A stretch of DNA of 5,298 nucleotides from Candidatus Omnitrophota bacterium. Its GTDB lineage: Bacteria; Omnitrophota; Gorgyraeia; Pluralincolimonadales; Pluralincolimonadaceae. Both the position numbers and the translations under genes were made by a program. The notes below the pieces were generated by a model. The model had not been told where the DNA came from. It saw only the letters and a list, made by a program, of their open reading frames with translations, and made no database searches. Shown piece by piece: positions 1 through 5,298 of this stretch; positions within the stretch are counted from its first letter, which is position 1; each line of letters starts with the position of its first letter. The stretch spans positions 1 to 5,298 of the forward strand of contig JAQTVK010000081.1 of the NCBI GenBank assembly GCA_028706795.1, read 5' to 3'.

Positions 1-1067
1 CTGTTACGGAACTTCGCGTAAATATAAAGGGGCCTGAAATCGAAATCCAGCCTCCTCTTCGGCTCATACCCGGTGGCGCCTATCTCGTATCTCTTTATGC
101 CGTGCTCTATGCACCAATTCAGCGAATCGCGGAACCTTACGAAATAAAGGTGGTAGTCGTGAGCGATAGAATAATCGAAACCGACGTAATAATCTATCAT
201 CACGTCCTTCGACACCAGGCAGAGCTGGAACGCGGCGAGTTTCCCGTTTATCCTCCACAGGAAAAATTTCACCCGGCCCTGCATATTCACGGATATATTC
301 CTGAAAAAATCCTCCGTCAGCAGCTCAAAACCCATATCGTGCCTTGCGACCGTATCGAGATAGAGCTTGTAGGCATCCCGCAGCGCGCCTTCTTCAAGCC
401 TCTCCGATATTTCCAGGTCGAGCTTGACGAGGTTATCCACTTTCTTGAATTTCCTCCTCAGGTCGTACCTGGTAGCTCCGCTTAAGCTCTTCAGGTACTC
501 CTCGAAATCCTTGAAACGGACATCGAGCTCGGCAAAGGGAAGGCTGTCGAGTTTGGAAAAACCGTGTTTCTTGAGCGGGTCGAGCGCCGCCGCATAACTT
601 TTATCGAAATCTTTGAACGCCAGTATCGGGGCCTTCTCCTCCGCGGCTATCTCTTCCATGCCTCGGAGGATCGCCTCTATCACGGCATCTTTATCGCCGG
701 TTATGCCCATCCTCCCCAGCCCGAGCGGCATGCCGCAGATCAGCGCCTTGACGTTTAAAATACCTGGCAGGCGCTTTTTGACCGAGTTCGTTACGCGTTT
801 GAACGGCCCCATAATGCTCGTATCCAGCGGATATTTCATCAAAAAACAGGGCGCGACGCCGACCGGAGTCCCCCCGTCATAGGCCATTATATAATAAAAG
901 GTAAATTGCTCCAGGCCGGATCCGTCCAGGGTCCTGTAAAAATCATAACCTTCAAGGACGTCGGGGAAAACCCTGTTCCAATCTCCTTCAGGTATCTCGG
1001 ATATCTTTCTTGAGATATTAGTTTTCAGCGGCGGCCCATCGCGGTGTTTTGAAGCCATCAAATTCAT
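1..1067 (-). CDS. FemAB/BioF2-like GNAT-fold N-acyltransferase (partial, runs off left edge)
   Basis: This is an open frame of 355 residues with no stop inside the window, so the C-terminus is missing. It starts ATGAATTTGATG; the first ATG overlaps the TGA of the methyltransferase by 4 bases. A GGAAGAG at 1068-1074 abuts the first ATG, but lies 9 bases from the second (at 1058), so the true start may be three residues later. The architecture looks like the tandem-GNAT acyltransferases once described as peptidoglycan biosynthesis/recognition proteins or CelD/BcsL. Its second half carries SGATRYDLRRKFKK (196-209), WRINGKLAAFQLCLV (271-285), YYVGFDYS (293-300), a helix around 305-320, and GATGYEPKRRLDFDF (330-344), which matches the usual closing strand with its conserved G-x-x-x-Y-x-x-K. 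Such enzymes transfer an acyl or aminoacyl group to an amine. No signal peptide or membrane helix is seen. The donor and acceptor are unknown; fatty acyl-CoA or acyl-ACP to an amino group is plausible, given the neighbours. Confidence 0.82.
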   Translation of the reverse strand, partial: MNLMASKHRDGPPLKTNISRKISEIPEGDWNRVFPDVLEGYDFYRTLDGSGLEQFTFYYIMAYDGGTPVGVAPCFLMKYPLDTSIMGPFKRVTNSVKKRLPGILNVKALICGMPLGLGRMGITGDKDAVIEAILRGMEEIAAEEKAPILAFKDFDKSYAAALDPLKKHGFSKLDSLPFAELDVRFKDFEEYLKSLSGATRYDLRRKFKKVDNLVKLDLEISERLEEGALRDAYKLYLDTVARHDMGFELLTEDFFRNISVNMQGRVKFFLWRINGKLAAFQLCLVSKDVMIDYYVGFDYSIAHDYHLYFVRFRDSLNWCIEHGIKRYEIGATGYEPKRRLDFDFRPLYIYAKFRN

Positions 1068-1726
1068 CTCTTCCGCTTGTTATGCCATTTTATGATCTCG
1101 CCGGATATATCCGCCATTACCAGGAAGAAGGCAACGGCCATCAACCATAATTTTCCGGCATCGAGCGGTTCATTCTCCACCATGAACTTTCCCTTCAGGT
1201 AGAACGCTATGACTACCACGGCGATCCACAGCACCGGCTTGTATTCCTGGCTGCGGAAAAAGCGCTCGGAACTGAAGCCCCATTTCTCCCCTTCCCTGTA
1301 CGGGAAGGGCGTCGGGAAGAGCGCCGGGACCTTCTTTTTGTAGGCCGCGTATTCCTTGAACTTCCCTCCCAGCAGCGCTTCTTCTTCTTTTATCGTACCC
1401 GCGTATACGATAGCCATTACGGCCAGCAGGGCCGCGCCGATGTAATAGACTTTCAGGAAGATGATAAAACCCGCGACCAGGAGCATCGTCCCGAGGTAGA
1501 GGGGATGCCGCACGAAGGCATACGGGCCGGAAGTCGTAAGCTTCTCCGTTTTTATCGCGTAACCGTTCGCCCACATCCGGATAAGCTCGCCTGCGGCGAT
1601 GAGCCAGATGCCGTACCTCAGCGACCTGTCGTCGCAATTCGCGAAAATGATCATGAACACCGCGAACGGGTATAAGACCGCGAAGCGCAACTTAAACCAG
1701 CGCTTAAGCCTTTCCTTTATGTCCAT
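1064..1726 (-). CDS. Integral-membrane methyltransferase, isoprenylcysteine/phospholipid methyltransferase (ICMT/PEMT) fold
   Basis: This 220-residue membrane protein belongs to the SAM-dependent methyltransferases that work at the cytoplasmic membrane on lipids or lipid-linked groups. The signature is TTSGPYAFVRHPLYLGT at residues 64-80, with the RHP shared by ICMT and bacterial phospholipid methyltransferases, followed by KEEEALLGGKFKEYAAY (113-129), where the acidic pair and the Tyr of the family C-terminal motif sit. Predicted membrane helices lie near 14-29, 36-53, 76-91 and 93-111. After the usual end of the domain (about residue 140) comes an extension of some 75 residues with two more hydrophobic helices (165-177, 190-206) and a basic tail KWHNKRKR. 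The start is supported by AAAGG 5 bases upstream of the ATG. The gene follows the aminotransferase by 60 bases and its stop overlaps the next start as ATGA. The acceptor could be a lipid amine, a thiol or a carboxylate; the sequence does not say. Confidence 0.87.
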   Translation of the reverse strand: MDIKERLKRWFKLRFAVLYPFAVFMIIFANCDDRSLRYGIWLIAAGELIRMWANGYAIKTEKLTTSGPYAFVRHPLYLGTMLLVAGFIIFLKVYYIGAALLAVMAIVYAGTIKEEEALLGGKFKEYAAYKKKVPALFPTPFPYREGEKWGFSSERFFRSQEYKPVLWIAVVVIAFYLKGKFMVENEPLDAGKLWLMAVAFFLVMADISGEIIKWHNKRKR

Positions 1727-1786
1727 ATTTACCTTTCTCTAAAAAATATTGAGGCAAATTCTGGGGGAAAACCGAGGCCGCCAGGA
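1727..1786 (-). other. 60-base intergenic gap between aminotransferase and membrane methyltransferase
   Basis: This is the longest non-coding stretch. It contains an AT-rich half next to the methyltransferase start and the ribosome site noted there. I see no strong inverted repeat followed by a T-run, so no terminator is called: CTGG and CCAG near the aminotransferase stop could pair, but only as a 4-base stem with a long loop. No convincing -35/-10 pair is seen, though an AT-rich start site for a second transcript cannot be excluded. Confidence 0.6.
1732..1736 (-). promoter_or_regulatory. Shine-Dalgarno-like AAAGG upstream of the membrane methyltransferase
   Basis: AAAGG followed by TAAAT and then the ATG at 1726 gives a 5-base spacing, which supports the chosen start. 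It sits in the only real intergenic gap of the window. Confidence 0.6.
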
Positions 1787-3205
1787 TCAGGCAGCCGTAC
1801 CGGCGATGCCCTTCTTCAGGGCCTCCTCGAACAGGTCTACGGCCAGGTCGATCTCGCTCTCCTTGATGTAGAAAGAAGGCGCGATAGTGAAGACGTTCTT
1901 GTAATATCCGCCCACATCGAGGATGAGCCCCCGTTTCTTGGAGCCGGCCCTAAGGTTCCCGCTCAAGCCGATGTTCATCATAGCGTCGGTGAGCTGCCTG
2001 TTCGGCGTGAATCCGTCTTTATGGCAGATCTCCACCCTTAACGCGAGCCCGAGCCCGGATACATCGCCTATCTGCGGGTATCTCTTCGCCAGGTTCTTGA
2101 GCCTCGATACGAAATATTCGCCTTTCTTCGGGACGGAGACGGCGAAATTCTCTTCTTCCATTAACTTGAGGGCCTCCAATGCCACCGCTGTCCCGAGCGA
2201 ATTTGAGGAAAAAGTCGAGTGCGTCATCCCGGCGGGAAAAACGCTGGGAGAGATCAGTTCCTCCTTCGCCCAAATGCCGGAAAGCGGGTTCAGGCCGTTC
2301 GTCAGCGCCTTTCCGAAGACGATTATGTCCGGCGTCACATTGAAATGCTCGAGCGCCCAGAATTTGCCGGTCCTGAAGAAACCCATCTGGACCTCGTCAT
2401 CTACCAGCAATATTTTATACCTGTCGAGGACCTCTTTCAGGCCCGAAAAATAATCCCTCGGCGGTATTATATAGCCGCCGGTCCCCTGGACAGCCTCGAT
2501 ATAGAACGCGGCGAATTCGCACTTGTTAGTCTTGTTGTTGACGACCGAATAATATTCGGATTCGAAGAGCCGCTCGAACTGCTTCAGGCAGTAGAGGTCG
2601 CAATAATCACGCTTCTTGTCGTATGGGCACCTGAAACAATAAGGATAGGGTATGAAACAGGCCCTGTCCGAGAAGTGGCCGTATTTTTCCCTGTACCGGT
2701 AACTCGAGGTGATGGATGAAGCGGCCAGCGTACGGCCGTGATAGCCTCCCATAAAAGCGAAGACGAGCGATTTGCCGCCGGTAGCGTTCCTGACCACCTT
2801 AAGGGAATCCTCTATGGCCGCGGAACCTCCGACGTTGAAATGGACCCTTCCTTTTGTCTCGTAGGTCCGCTCCATCCTCTGCGCCAGTTTTGTCGCCACG
2901 AGTATCTTTTCTTCGTGCAAATACTGGCAGGCGAGCTGGGGCAGTTTATCGAGCTGCTTTTTAAGGGCCTTATTAAGGCGCTTGTTCTTGTAACCGAAGT
3001 TGGCGGCCGAATACCACATCTGGAGGTCGAGATATTCGGTCCCCTTCTTGTCATAGAGGTAGATCCCCTCGGAACGGTCGAAGATATTCAGCTTGTCCGA
3101 ATAATGGACGGTATCACCCCATGAACAGTATTTAGCTTCCAGGTCCAGGAGCTTATTTTCTTTTGACCGCGGAGAGCTCTTGTCCGCCTTCTGTCTCGTC
3201 AACAT
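1787..3205 (-). CDS. Class III (GABA/ornithine-type) PLP-dependent aminotransferase
   Basis: This 472-residue enzyme probably moves an amino group between an amine or amino acid and a keto acid or aldehyde, using pyridoxal phosphate in the cytoplasm. The ATG at 3205 is chosen because a perfect AGGAGG sits 6 bases upstream; an in-frame TTG at 3220 would place that site inside the coding region. From this start, the cofactor phosphate loop is GGSAAIE (126-132), the ring-stacking YHG is at 155-157, Asp270 in VDDEVQMG contacts the pyridine nitrogen, and Lys299 in FGKALTNG is the Schiff-base lysine. The THSTF segment (328-332) supplies the phosphate-contacting threonine of the second subunit. Length and motif order are normal for the family. 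Two oddities: Ala129 stands where most class III enzymes have Glu (GSEA), and there is a Cys-rich insert with Cys190, Cys193, Cys202 and Cys206. The first 53 bases overlap the phosphatase gene. A GABA, ornithine or lysine substrate, or something else, cannot be decided here. Confidence 0.94.
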   Translation of the reverse strand: MLTRQKADKSSPRSKENKLLDLEAKYCSWGDTVHYSDKLNIFDRSEGIYLYDKKGTEYLDLQMWYSAANFGYKNKRLNKALKKQLDKLPQLACQYLHEEKILVATKLAQRMERTYETKGRVHFNVGGSAAIEDSLKVVRNATGGKSLVFAFMGGYHGRTLAASSITSSYRYREKYGHFSDRACFIPYPYCFRCPYDKKRDYCDLYCLKQFERLFESEYYSVVNNKTNKCEFAAFYIEAVQGTGGYIIPPRDYFSGLKEVLDRYKILLVDDEVQMGFFRTGKFWALEHFNVTPDIIVFGKALTNGLNPLSGIWAKEELISPSVFPAGMTHSTFSSNSLGTAVALEALKLMEEENFAVSVPKKGEYFVSRLKNLAKRYPQIGDVSGLGLALRVEICHKDGFTPNRQLTDAMMNIGLSGNLRAGSKKRGLILDVGGYYKNVFTIAPSFYIKESEIDLAVDLFEEALKKGIAGTAA

Positions 3206-3869
3206 TACCCGCCTCCTCAAGCCAGCGATAAACGTCGCCTAAATTATTGAACGGTATGAATTCTTTTTTAGTCCTAGTAAAATGTTCCTGAAGGCTTCCC
3301 TTAGCGAATACGATATCGGAATGTTCGGCCGGGCAGATATCGGAAAGGCCGTCTCCTATATAGATATTGGTCCTGCCGCGCCTGCCCAATTTAGAGATGT
3401 GCATCTTCTTGCAGTTCGCGCAATGGGAACAGGACCTGTCGGTATGCGGGAAGGTCGGGATGAGCTTGTTTTTTGAGAAACGCAGCCGGTTCGAATATAG
3501 TTTTATGCCGTGCGCGCCGTTGTTGCGCAATATGCGCTCTATGAAGAAGGAAAAACTGTCGCTCAATATCGCGGTCTCGGCTCCTTTGTGTTTCAGGAAG
3601 GCGAAGAGTCCCTGGAAATTATCGTCGAGCCGGACCTTATCAAGATAACGGGAGAGCTTTGGTTTCGTCGCCCTGACCGAACGCATCTGCCACTTCAGGC
3701 ATTCCCTTGAGCCGATCTCCCCTTTCTGCCACGCGTTCTCAAAGACCACCCAATCCCTGTTGATCGAGAATTTCTCGATGATATCGTCGAGCACGTCGAA
3801 ATGGGTCATGGTATTGTCGAAATCGAAATAGACGTTGCATTTGGAAAAATCGAGCGGCATCTTTACCAT
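3153..3869 (-). CDS. HAD-superfamily phosphatase, MtnX / PHOSPHO / SerB-like
   Basis: This is a 238-residue cytoplasmic HAD phosphomonoesterase. The chosen ATG shares its A with the TAA of the esterase (TAATG) and has GGAGA 9 bases upstream; the open frame runs further up, to 3956, but that part is a shadow of the esterase. Motif I is FDFDNTMT, with nucleophile Asp16 and acid/base Asp18. Motif II is Ser103 in ILSDS. A lysine near 154-155 fits motif III. Motif IV is GDGLSD (172-177), followed by a segment ending in VFAKG. Cys147, Cys150 and Cys153 (CSHCANCK) match the Cys-rich loop I recall from Bacillus MtnX and PHOSPHO1. MtnX acts in methionine salvage and PHOSPHO1 on phosphoethanolamine and phosphocholine. 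No other salvage gene is present, so no symbol is assigned. The last 18 or so residues, past the helix ending WLEEA, are charged and are encoded within the start of the next gene. Family and catalysis are firm; substrate is open. Confidence 0.88.
   Translation of the reverse strand: MVKMPLDFSKCNVYFDFDNTMTHFDVLDDIIEKFSINRDWVVFENAWQKGEIGSRECLKWQMRSVRATKPKLSRYLDKVRLDDNFQGLFAFLKHKGAETAILSDSFSFFIERILRNNGAHGIKLYSNRLRFSKNKLIPTFPHTDRSCSHCANCKKMHISKLGRRGRTNIYIGDGLSDICPAEHSDIVFAKGSLQEHFTRTKKEFIPFNNLGDVYRWLEEAGNVDETEGGQELSAVKRK
3212..3217 (-). promoter_or_regulatory. Perfect Shine-Dalgarno site (AGGAGG) of the aminotransferase, inside the phosphatase gene
   Basis: AGGAGG reads on the minus strand, followed by CGGGTA and the ATG at 3205, an ideal 6-base spacing. 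It lies within the last 65 bases of the phosphatase reading frame, so ribosomes finishing the phosphatase pass over it. It fixes the aminotransferase start at 3205 rather than the in-frame TTG at 3220, and suggests this gene is translated more strongly than its neighbours. Confidence 0.9.
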
Positions 3870-4756
3870 TATTTCGCGTCTCCGTTGTGTATTTTTTCGA
3901 AGAACTTCTCCATCCTGGCGGTCACGGTCTTGCGCTCCTGGTCGGCCGTAATGCAATGGTAGGAATCATATAACATCACCATCTCTTTTGTCTTCGAACC
4001 GACCCCGTCATAAATGAACTGGGAATTTTTTACGCTCGACATGTCGTCGTCCTTGGCCTGGATGAGCTGGACCGGCACGGTTATGCTCTTAAGCCTCCCG
4101 GTCAAGTACCTGACAAGCGATTTAAGCTGGCAGAGCAAAACGACCGGGAAGAAAGGGTAGCCGTATTCGGCGATCTTCTCGGTATTGTTGATGTCCGCGG
4201 CCGAATAATAGCTATGCAGGCGCTCCCTCATCTGTTTGTTCTTCACTCCGTACGGCGGGTCTTCCTTGTGGTAGAAAAAATTCCTCAACGGCGTATAGGT
4301 AGCCAACGGGAAAAGGAAATTATACCAGGGGGTGTTCCAGCCGTCGTAGAATAGCGTCGGGGAGAGGCATGATACGCCCTTTATTTTTTCGGGAAACTCA
4401 TCGGCGAGCAAGAGGGCAAGCAGGGCACCCATAGACAACCCCGAAACGACTATAAATTCATGGTCGTCCTTGACCTTCATATAGGCTTCCCTGGCCGACT
4501 GGTAGAACTCCTCCCATTTCGTATCTTTCAGGACGTCGAGAGGCGCGCCGTGGTTTTTCAGGCGCGGGCATATGACGGTATAGCCCCTCTTATTCAGGGC
4601 CAGGCCCAGGTTTTTCATCTCGTTCGGCGTGCCGGTCAGCCCGTGGATAAGTATAGCCGCACAGCCGTTCTGTCCCTTTAAAAATATCCCATCACCCAAC
4701 TGGAAAAGGTCCTTCTTGGCGGCCCTTCCCGGGTTGAGAGAAAATATCAATGCCAT
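3869..4756 (-). CDS. Est30-like carboxylesterase / monoacylglycerol-lipase-type alpha/beta hydrolase
   Basis: This 295-residue alpha/beta hydrolase probably cleaves short or medium acyl esters or monoacylglycerols in the cytoplasm; no signal peptide is seen. The oxyanion-hole motif HGLTGTP is at residues 38-44. The nucleophile elbow GLSMG is at 106-110, with Ser108. The acid lies in AKDDDMSS (234-241), with Asp237 the best candidate, and the base is His267 in YHCITADQE (266-274). The last two blocks match, from memory, the ARHDEM and GHVITLDQE blocks of Geobacillus Est30, so all three catalytic residues are present. The protein is longer than the roughly 250 residues of Est30. The extra length is in a cap region around 135-215 with many aromatic residues, probably a lid that sets substrate choice. 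The ATG at 4756 follows the upstream stop by 4 bases and has only a distant GGGG at 4770-4773, so translation probably relies on reinitiation. Family is firm; substrate is unknown. Confidence 0.92.
   Translation of the reverse strand: MALIFSLNPGRAAKKDLFQLGDGIFLKGQNGCAAILIHGLTGTPNEMKNLGLALNKRGYTVICPRLKNHGAPLDVLKDTKWEEFYQSAREAYMKVKDDHEFIVVSGLSMGALLALLLADEFPEKIKGVSCLSPTLFYDGWNTPWYNFLFPLATYTPLRNFFYHKEDPPYGVKNKQMRERLHSYYSAADINNTEKIAEYGYPFFPVVLLCQLKSLVRYLTGRLKSITVPVQLIQAKDDDMSSVKNSQFIYDGVGSKTKEMVMLYDSYHCITADQERKTVTARMEKFFEKIHNGDAK
3879..3883 (-). promoter_or_regulatory. Shine-Dalgarno-like GGAGA upstream of the HAD phosphatase
   Basis: GGAGA lies 9 bases before the ATG at 3869, within the last codons of the esterase. 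Together with the TAATG stop/start overlap it supports a phosphatase start at 3869 and coupled translation from the esterase. Confidence 0.65.
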
Positions 4757-4760
4757 GGCG

Positions 4761-5298
4761 TTAAGTATACCCCATTTTCTTTAATTTTGCCAGAAAAAAA
4801 CCTTCCATATATTCATTCGGGAGTATCCTCATGGCCAGGCCCAGGTCATTTGAGAACCTCTTCCCTTCCCATGATGCAAGGCCGCGGACTTTGTTCGGCA
4901 AAGGTACATCCAAGGGCACCGCGCGGAGGCCCTCGAACTTATTCAAGGCCCAGTCAACCACATCCTCGTTCTCCTCAGGGGAGAATGTGCAGGTCGAGTA
5001 GACAAGCTCCCCTCCCGGCTTTAACGCCGAGATCCCGGAATATATGAGGACTTTCTGCGTATGTGAAAGGTCCGCAACTTTCTTCCGGCTCCAGGGCTTA
5101 AAGGTCTTCGGGTCACGCAGGTAAAATAACGCCTCTCCCGAACACGGGGCGTCGACCAGGACTTTGTCGAAATACCCCGGATATTCCTTTCCCATTGCCA
5201 TGCCGTCCGCCAGCAGGGCCCTGGCGGTATCCGCTCCCTGTATCTTCAGCGTCGCCAGGAGTTTCTGGTGCCTTATCTCCATCTTCTCGACCGCGACG
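4761..5298 (-). CDS. RsmB/RsmF/NOL1-family RNA (cytosine-C5) methyltransferase, C-terminal part (partial)
   Basis: This is the C-terminal 178 residues of a SAM-dependent methyltransferase that puts a methyl group on C5 of cytosine in rRNA or tRNA, in the cytoplasm. The frame stays open to the right edge, so the N-terminus and the SAM-binding glycine loop lie outside the window; the Met at 5282 is internal. Numbering from the first full codon at the edge, the fragment holds VAVEK followed by an Arg-Leu-rich helix (the ribose-binding acidic strand), then VDAPCSGE (residues 48-55) with motif IV Cys52, then YSTCTFSPEENE (100-111) with motif VI Cys103. In this family the TC cysteine is the nucleophile attacking cytosine and the PC cysteine helps release the product; both are present. 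The ending RILPNEYMEGFFLAKL is the usual last strand pair. The stop lies 4 bases before the esterase start, so the two are probably cotranscribed. Whether the target is 16S rRNA or tRNA cannot be told from this fragment. Confidence 0.93.
   Translation of the reverse strand, partial: VAVEKMEIRHQKLLATLKIQGADTARALLADGMAMGKEYPGYFDKVLVDAPCSGEALFYLRDPKTFKPWSRKKVADLSHTQKVLIYSGISALKPGGELVYSTCTFSPEENEDVVDWALNKFEGLRAVPLDVPLPNKVRGLASWEGKRFSNDLGLAMRILPNEYMEGFFLAKLKKMGYT

Noticed and set aside
453..458. AGGAGG on the minus strand inside the acyltransferase gene (also near 52-57)
   Set aside because: These are Arg-Arg codon pairs (LRRK, KRRL) with no start codon at a suitable distance opening a separate supported frame.
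102..882. Plus-strand open frames opposite the acyltransferase (102-485, 564-758, 613-882)
   Set aside because: They are antisense shadows of a continuous minus-strand frame with recognisable family motifs; their translations show no family features.
1170..1637. Second minus-strand frame within the membrane methyltransferase gene
   Set aside because: It is Arg-rich out-of-frame translation of the gene that carries the RHP and EEE...Y motifs in the other frame.
1727..1786. Possible terminator or promoter in the intergenic gap
   Set aside because: The only pairing is a 4-base CTGG/CCAG stem with a long loop and no adjacent T-run, and no clear -35/-10 pair is present.
1923..3124. Plus-strand open frames opposite the aminotransferase, including ones at 2219-2719 and 2738-3124
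   Set aside because: Antisense shadows of a conserved enzyme; no ribosome sites or domain motifs of their own were noticed.
3206..3220. TTG start of the aminotransferase giving MRRRVM at the N-terminus
   Set aside because: AGG AGG, read as two Arg codons, is the Shine-Dalgarno site for the ATG at 3205; the longer form would need its own ribosome site.
3870..3956. N-terminal extension of the phosphatase frame to an in-frame upstream start
   Set aside because: The extra 29 residues are Arg/Asp/Gln-rich out-of-frame reading of the esterase end and precede the normal HAD start; the TAATG junction with GGAGA 9 bases upstream marks the real start.
1..5298. CRISPR arrays, tRNAs, insertion sequences or long repeats
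   Set aside because: No regularly spaced repeats, tRNA-like cloverleaf, transposase motif or terminal inverted repeats were seen on either strand by reading; a repeat search was not run.

Overview
The window is a compact bacterial-looking gene block with every supported gene on the minus strand, so it reads from right to left. Six coding regions fill almost all of it. The outer two run off the window edges. No tRNA, rRNA, CRISPR array, insertion sequence or clear repeat was seen, and no stretch longer than about 60 bases lacks a gene.

Layout in transcription order: (1) the C-terminal part of an RsmB/RsmF/NOL1-type RNA cytosine-C5 methyltransferase (4761-5298); (2) an Est30-like alpha/beta-hydrolase carboxylesterase (3869-4756), starting 4 bases after gene 1 stops; (3) a HAD phosphatase of the MtnX/PHOSPHO type (3153-3869), whose start shares one base with the stop of gene 2; (4) a class III PLP aminotransferase (1787-3205), starting 53 bases inside gene 3 behind a perfect AGGAGG; (5) after 60 bases, an integral-membrane methyltransferase of the isoprenylcysteine/phospholipid methyltransferase fold (1064-1726); (6) an N-acyltransferase of the FemAB/BioF2-like GNAT type (1-1067), overlapping gene 5 by ATGA and open at the left edge. 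The tight spacing suggests one transcription unit, or two if a promoter lies in the 60-base gap.

Organism: the GC content looks moderate, about half by eye. ATA (Ile) and AGG (Arg) codons are used freely, and Shine-Dalgarno sites are bacterial in style. The aminotransferase carries a Cys-rich insertion that I associate with archaeal and deep-branching bacterial GABA-type aminotransferases. This fits an uncultivated bacterial lineage such as Omnitrophota or a similar phylum, but it is a weak guess and no gene settles the taxonomy.

How the genes may work together: the methyltransferase at the right edge looks like housekeeping RNA modification. The other five form a plausible small-molecule or lipid-modification set: transfer of an amino group to a carbonyl, removal of a phosphate, N-acylation of the amine, methylation at the membrane and ester hydrolysis. 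The families and the overlaps are visible in the sequence. The shared pathway is inference, and no substrate can be read from the sequence.
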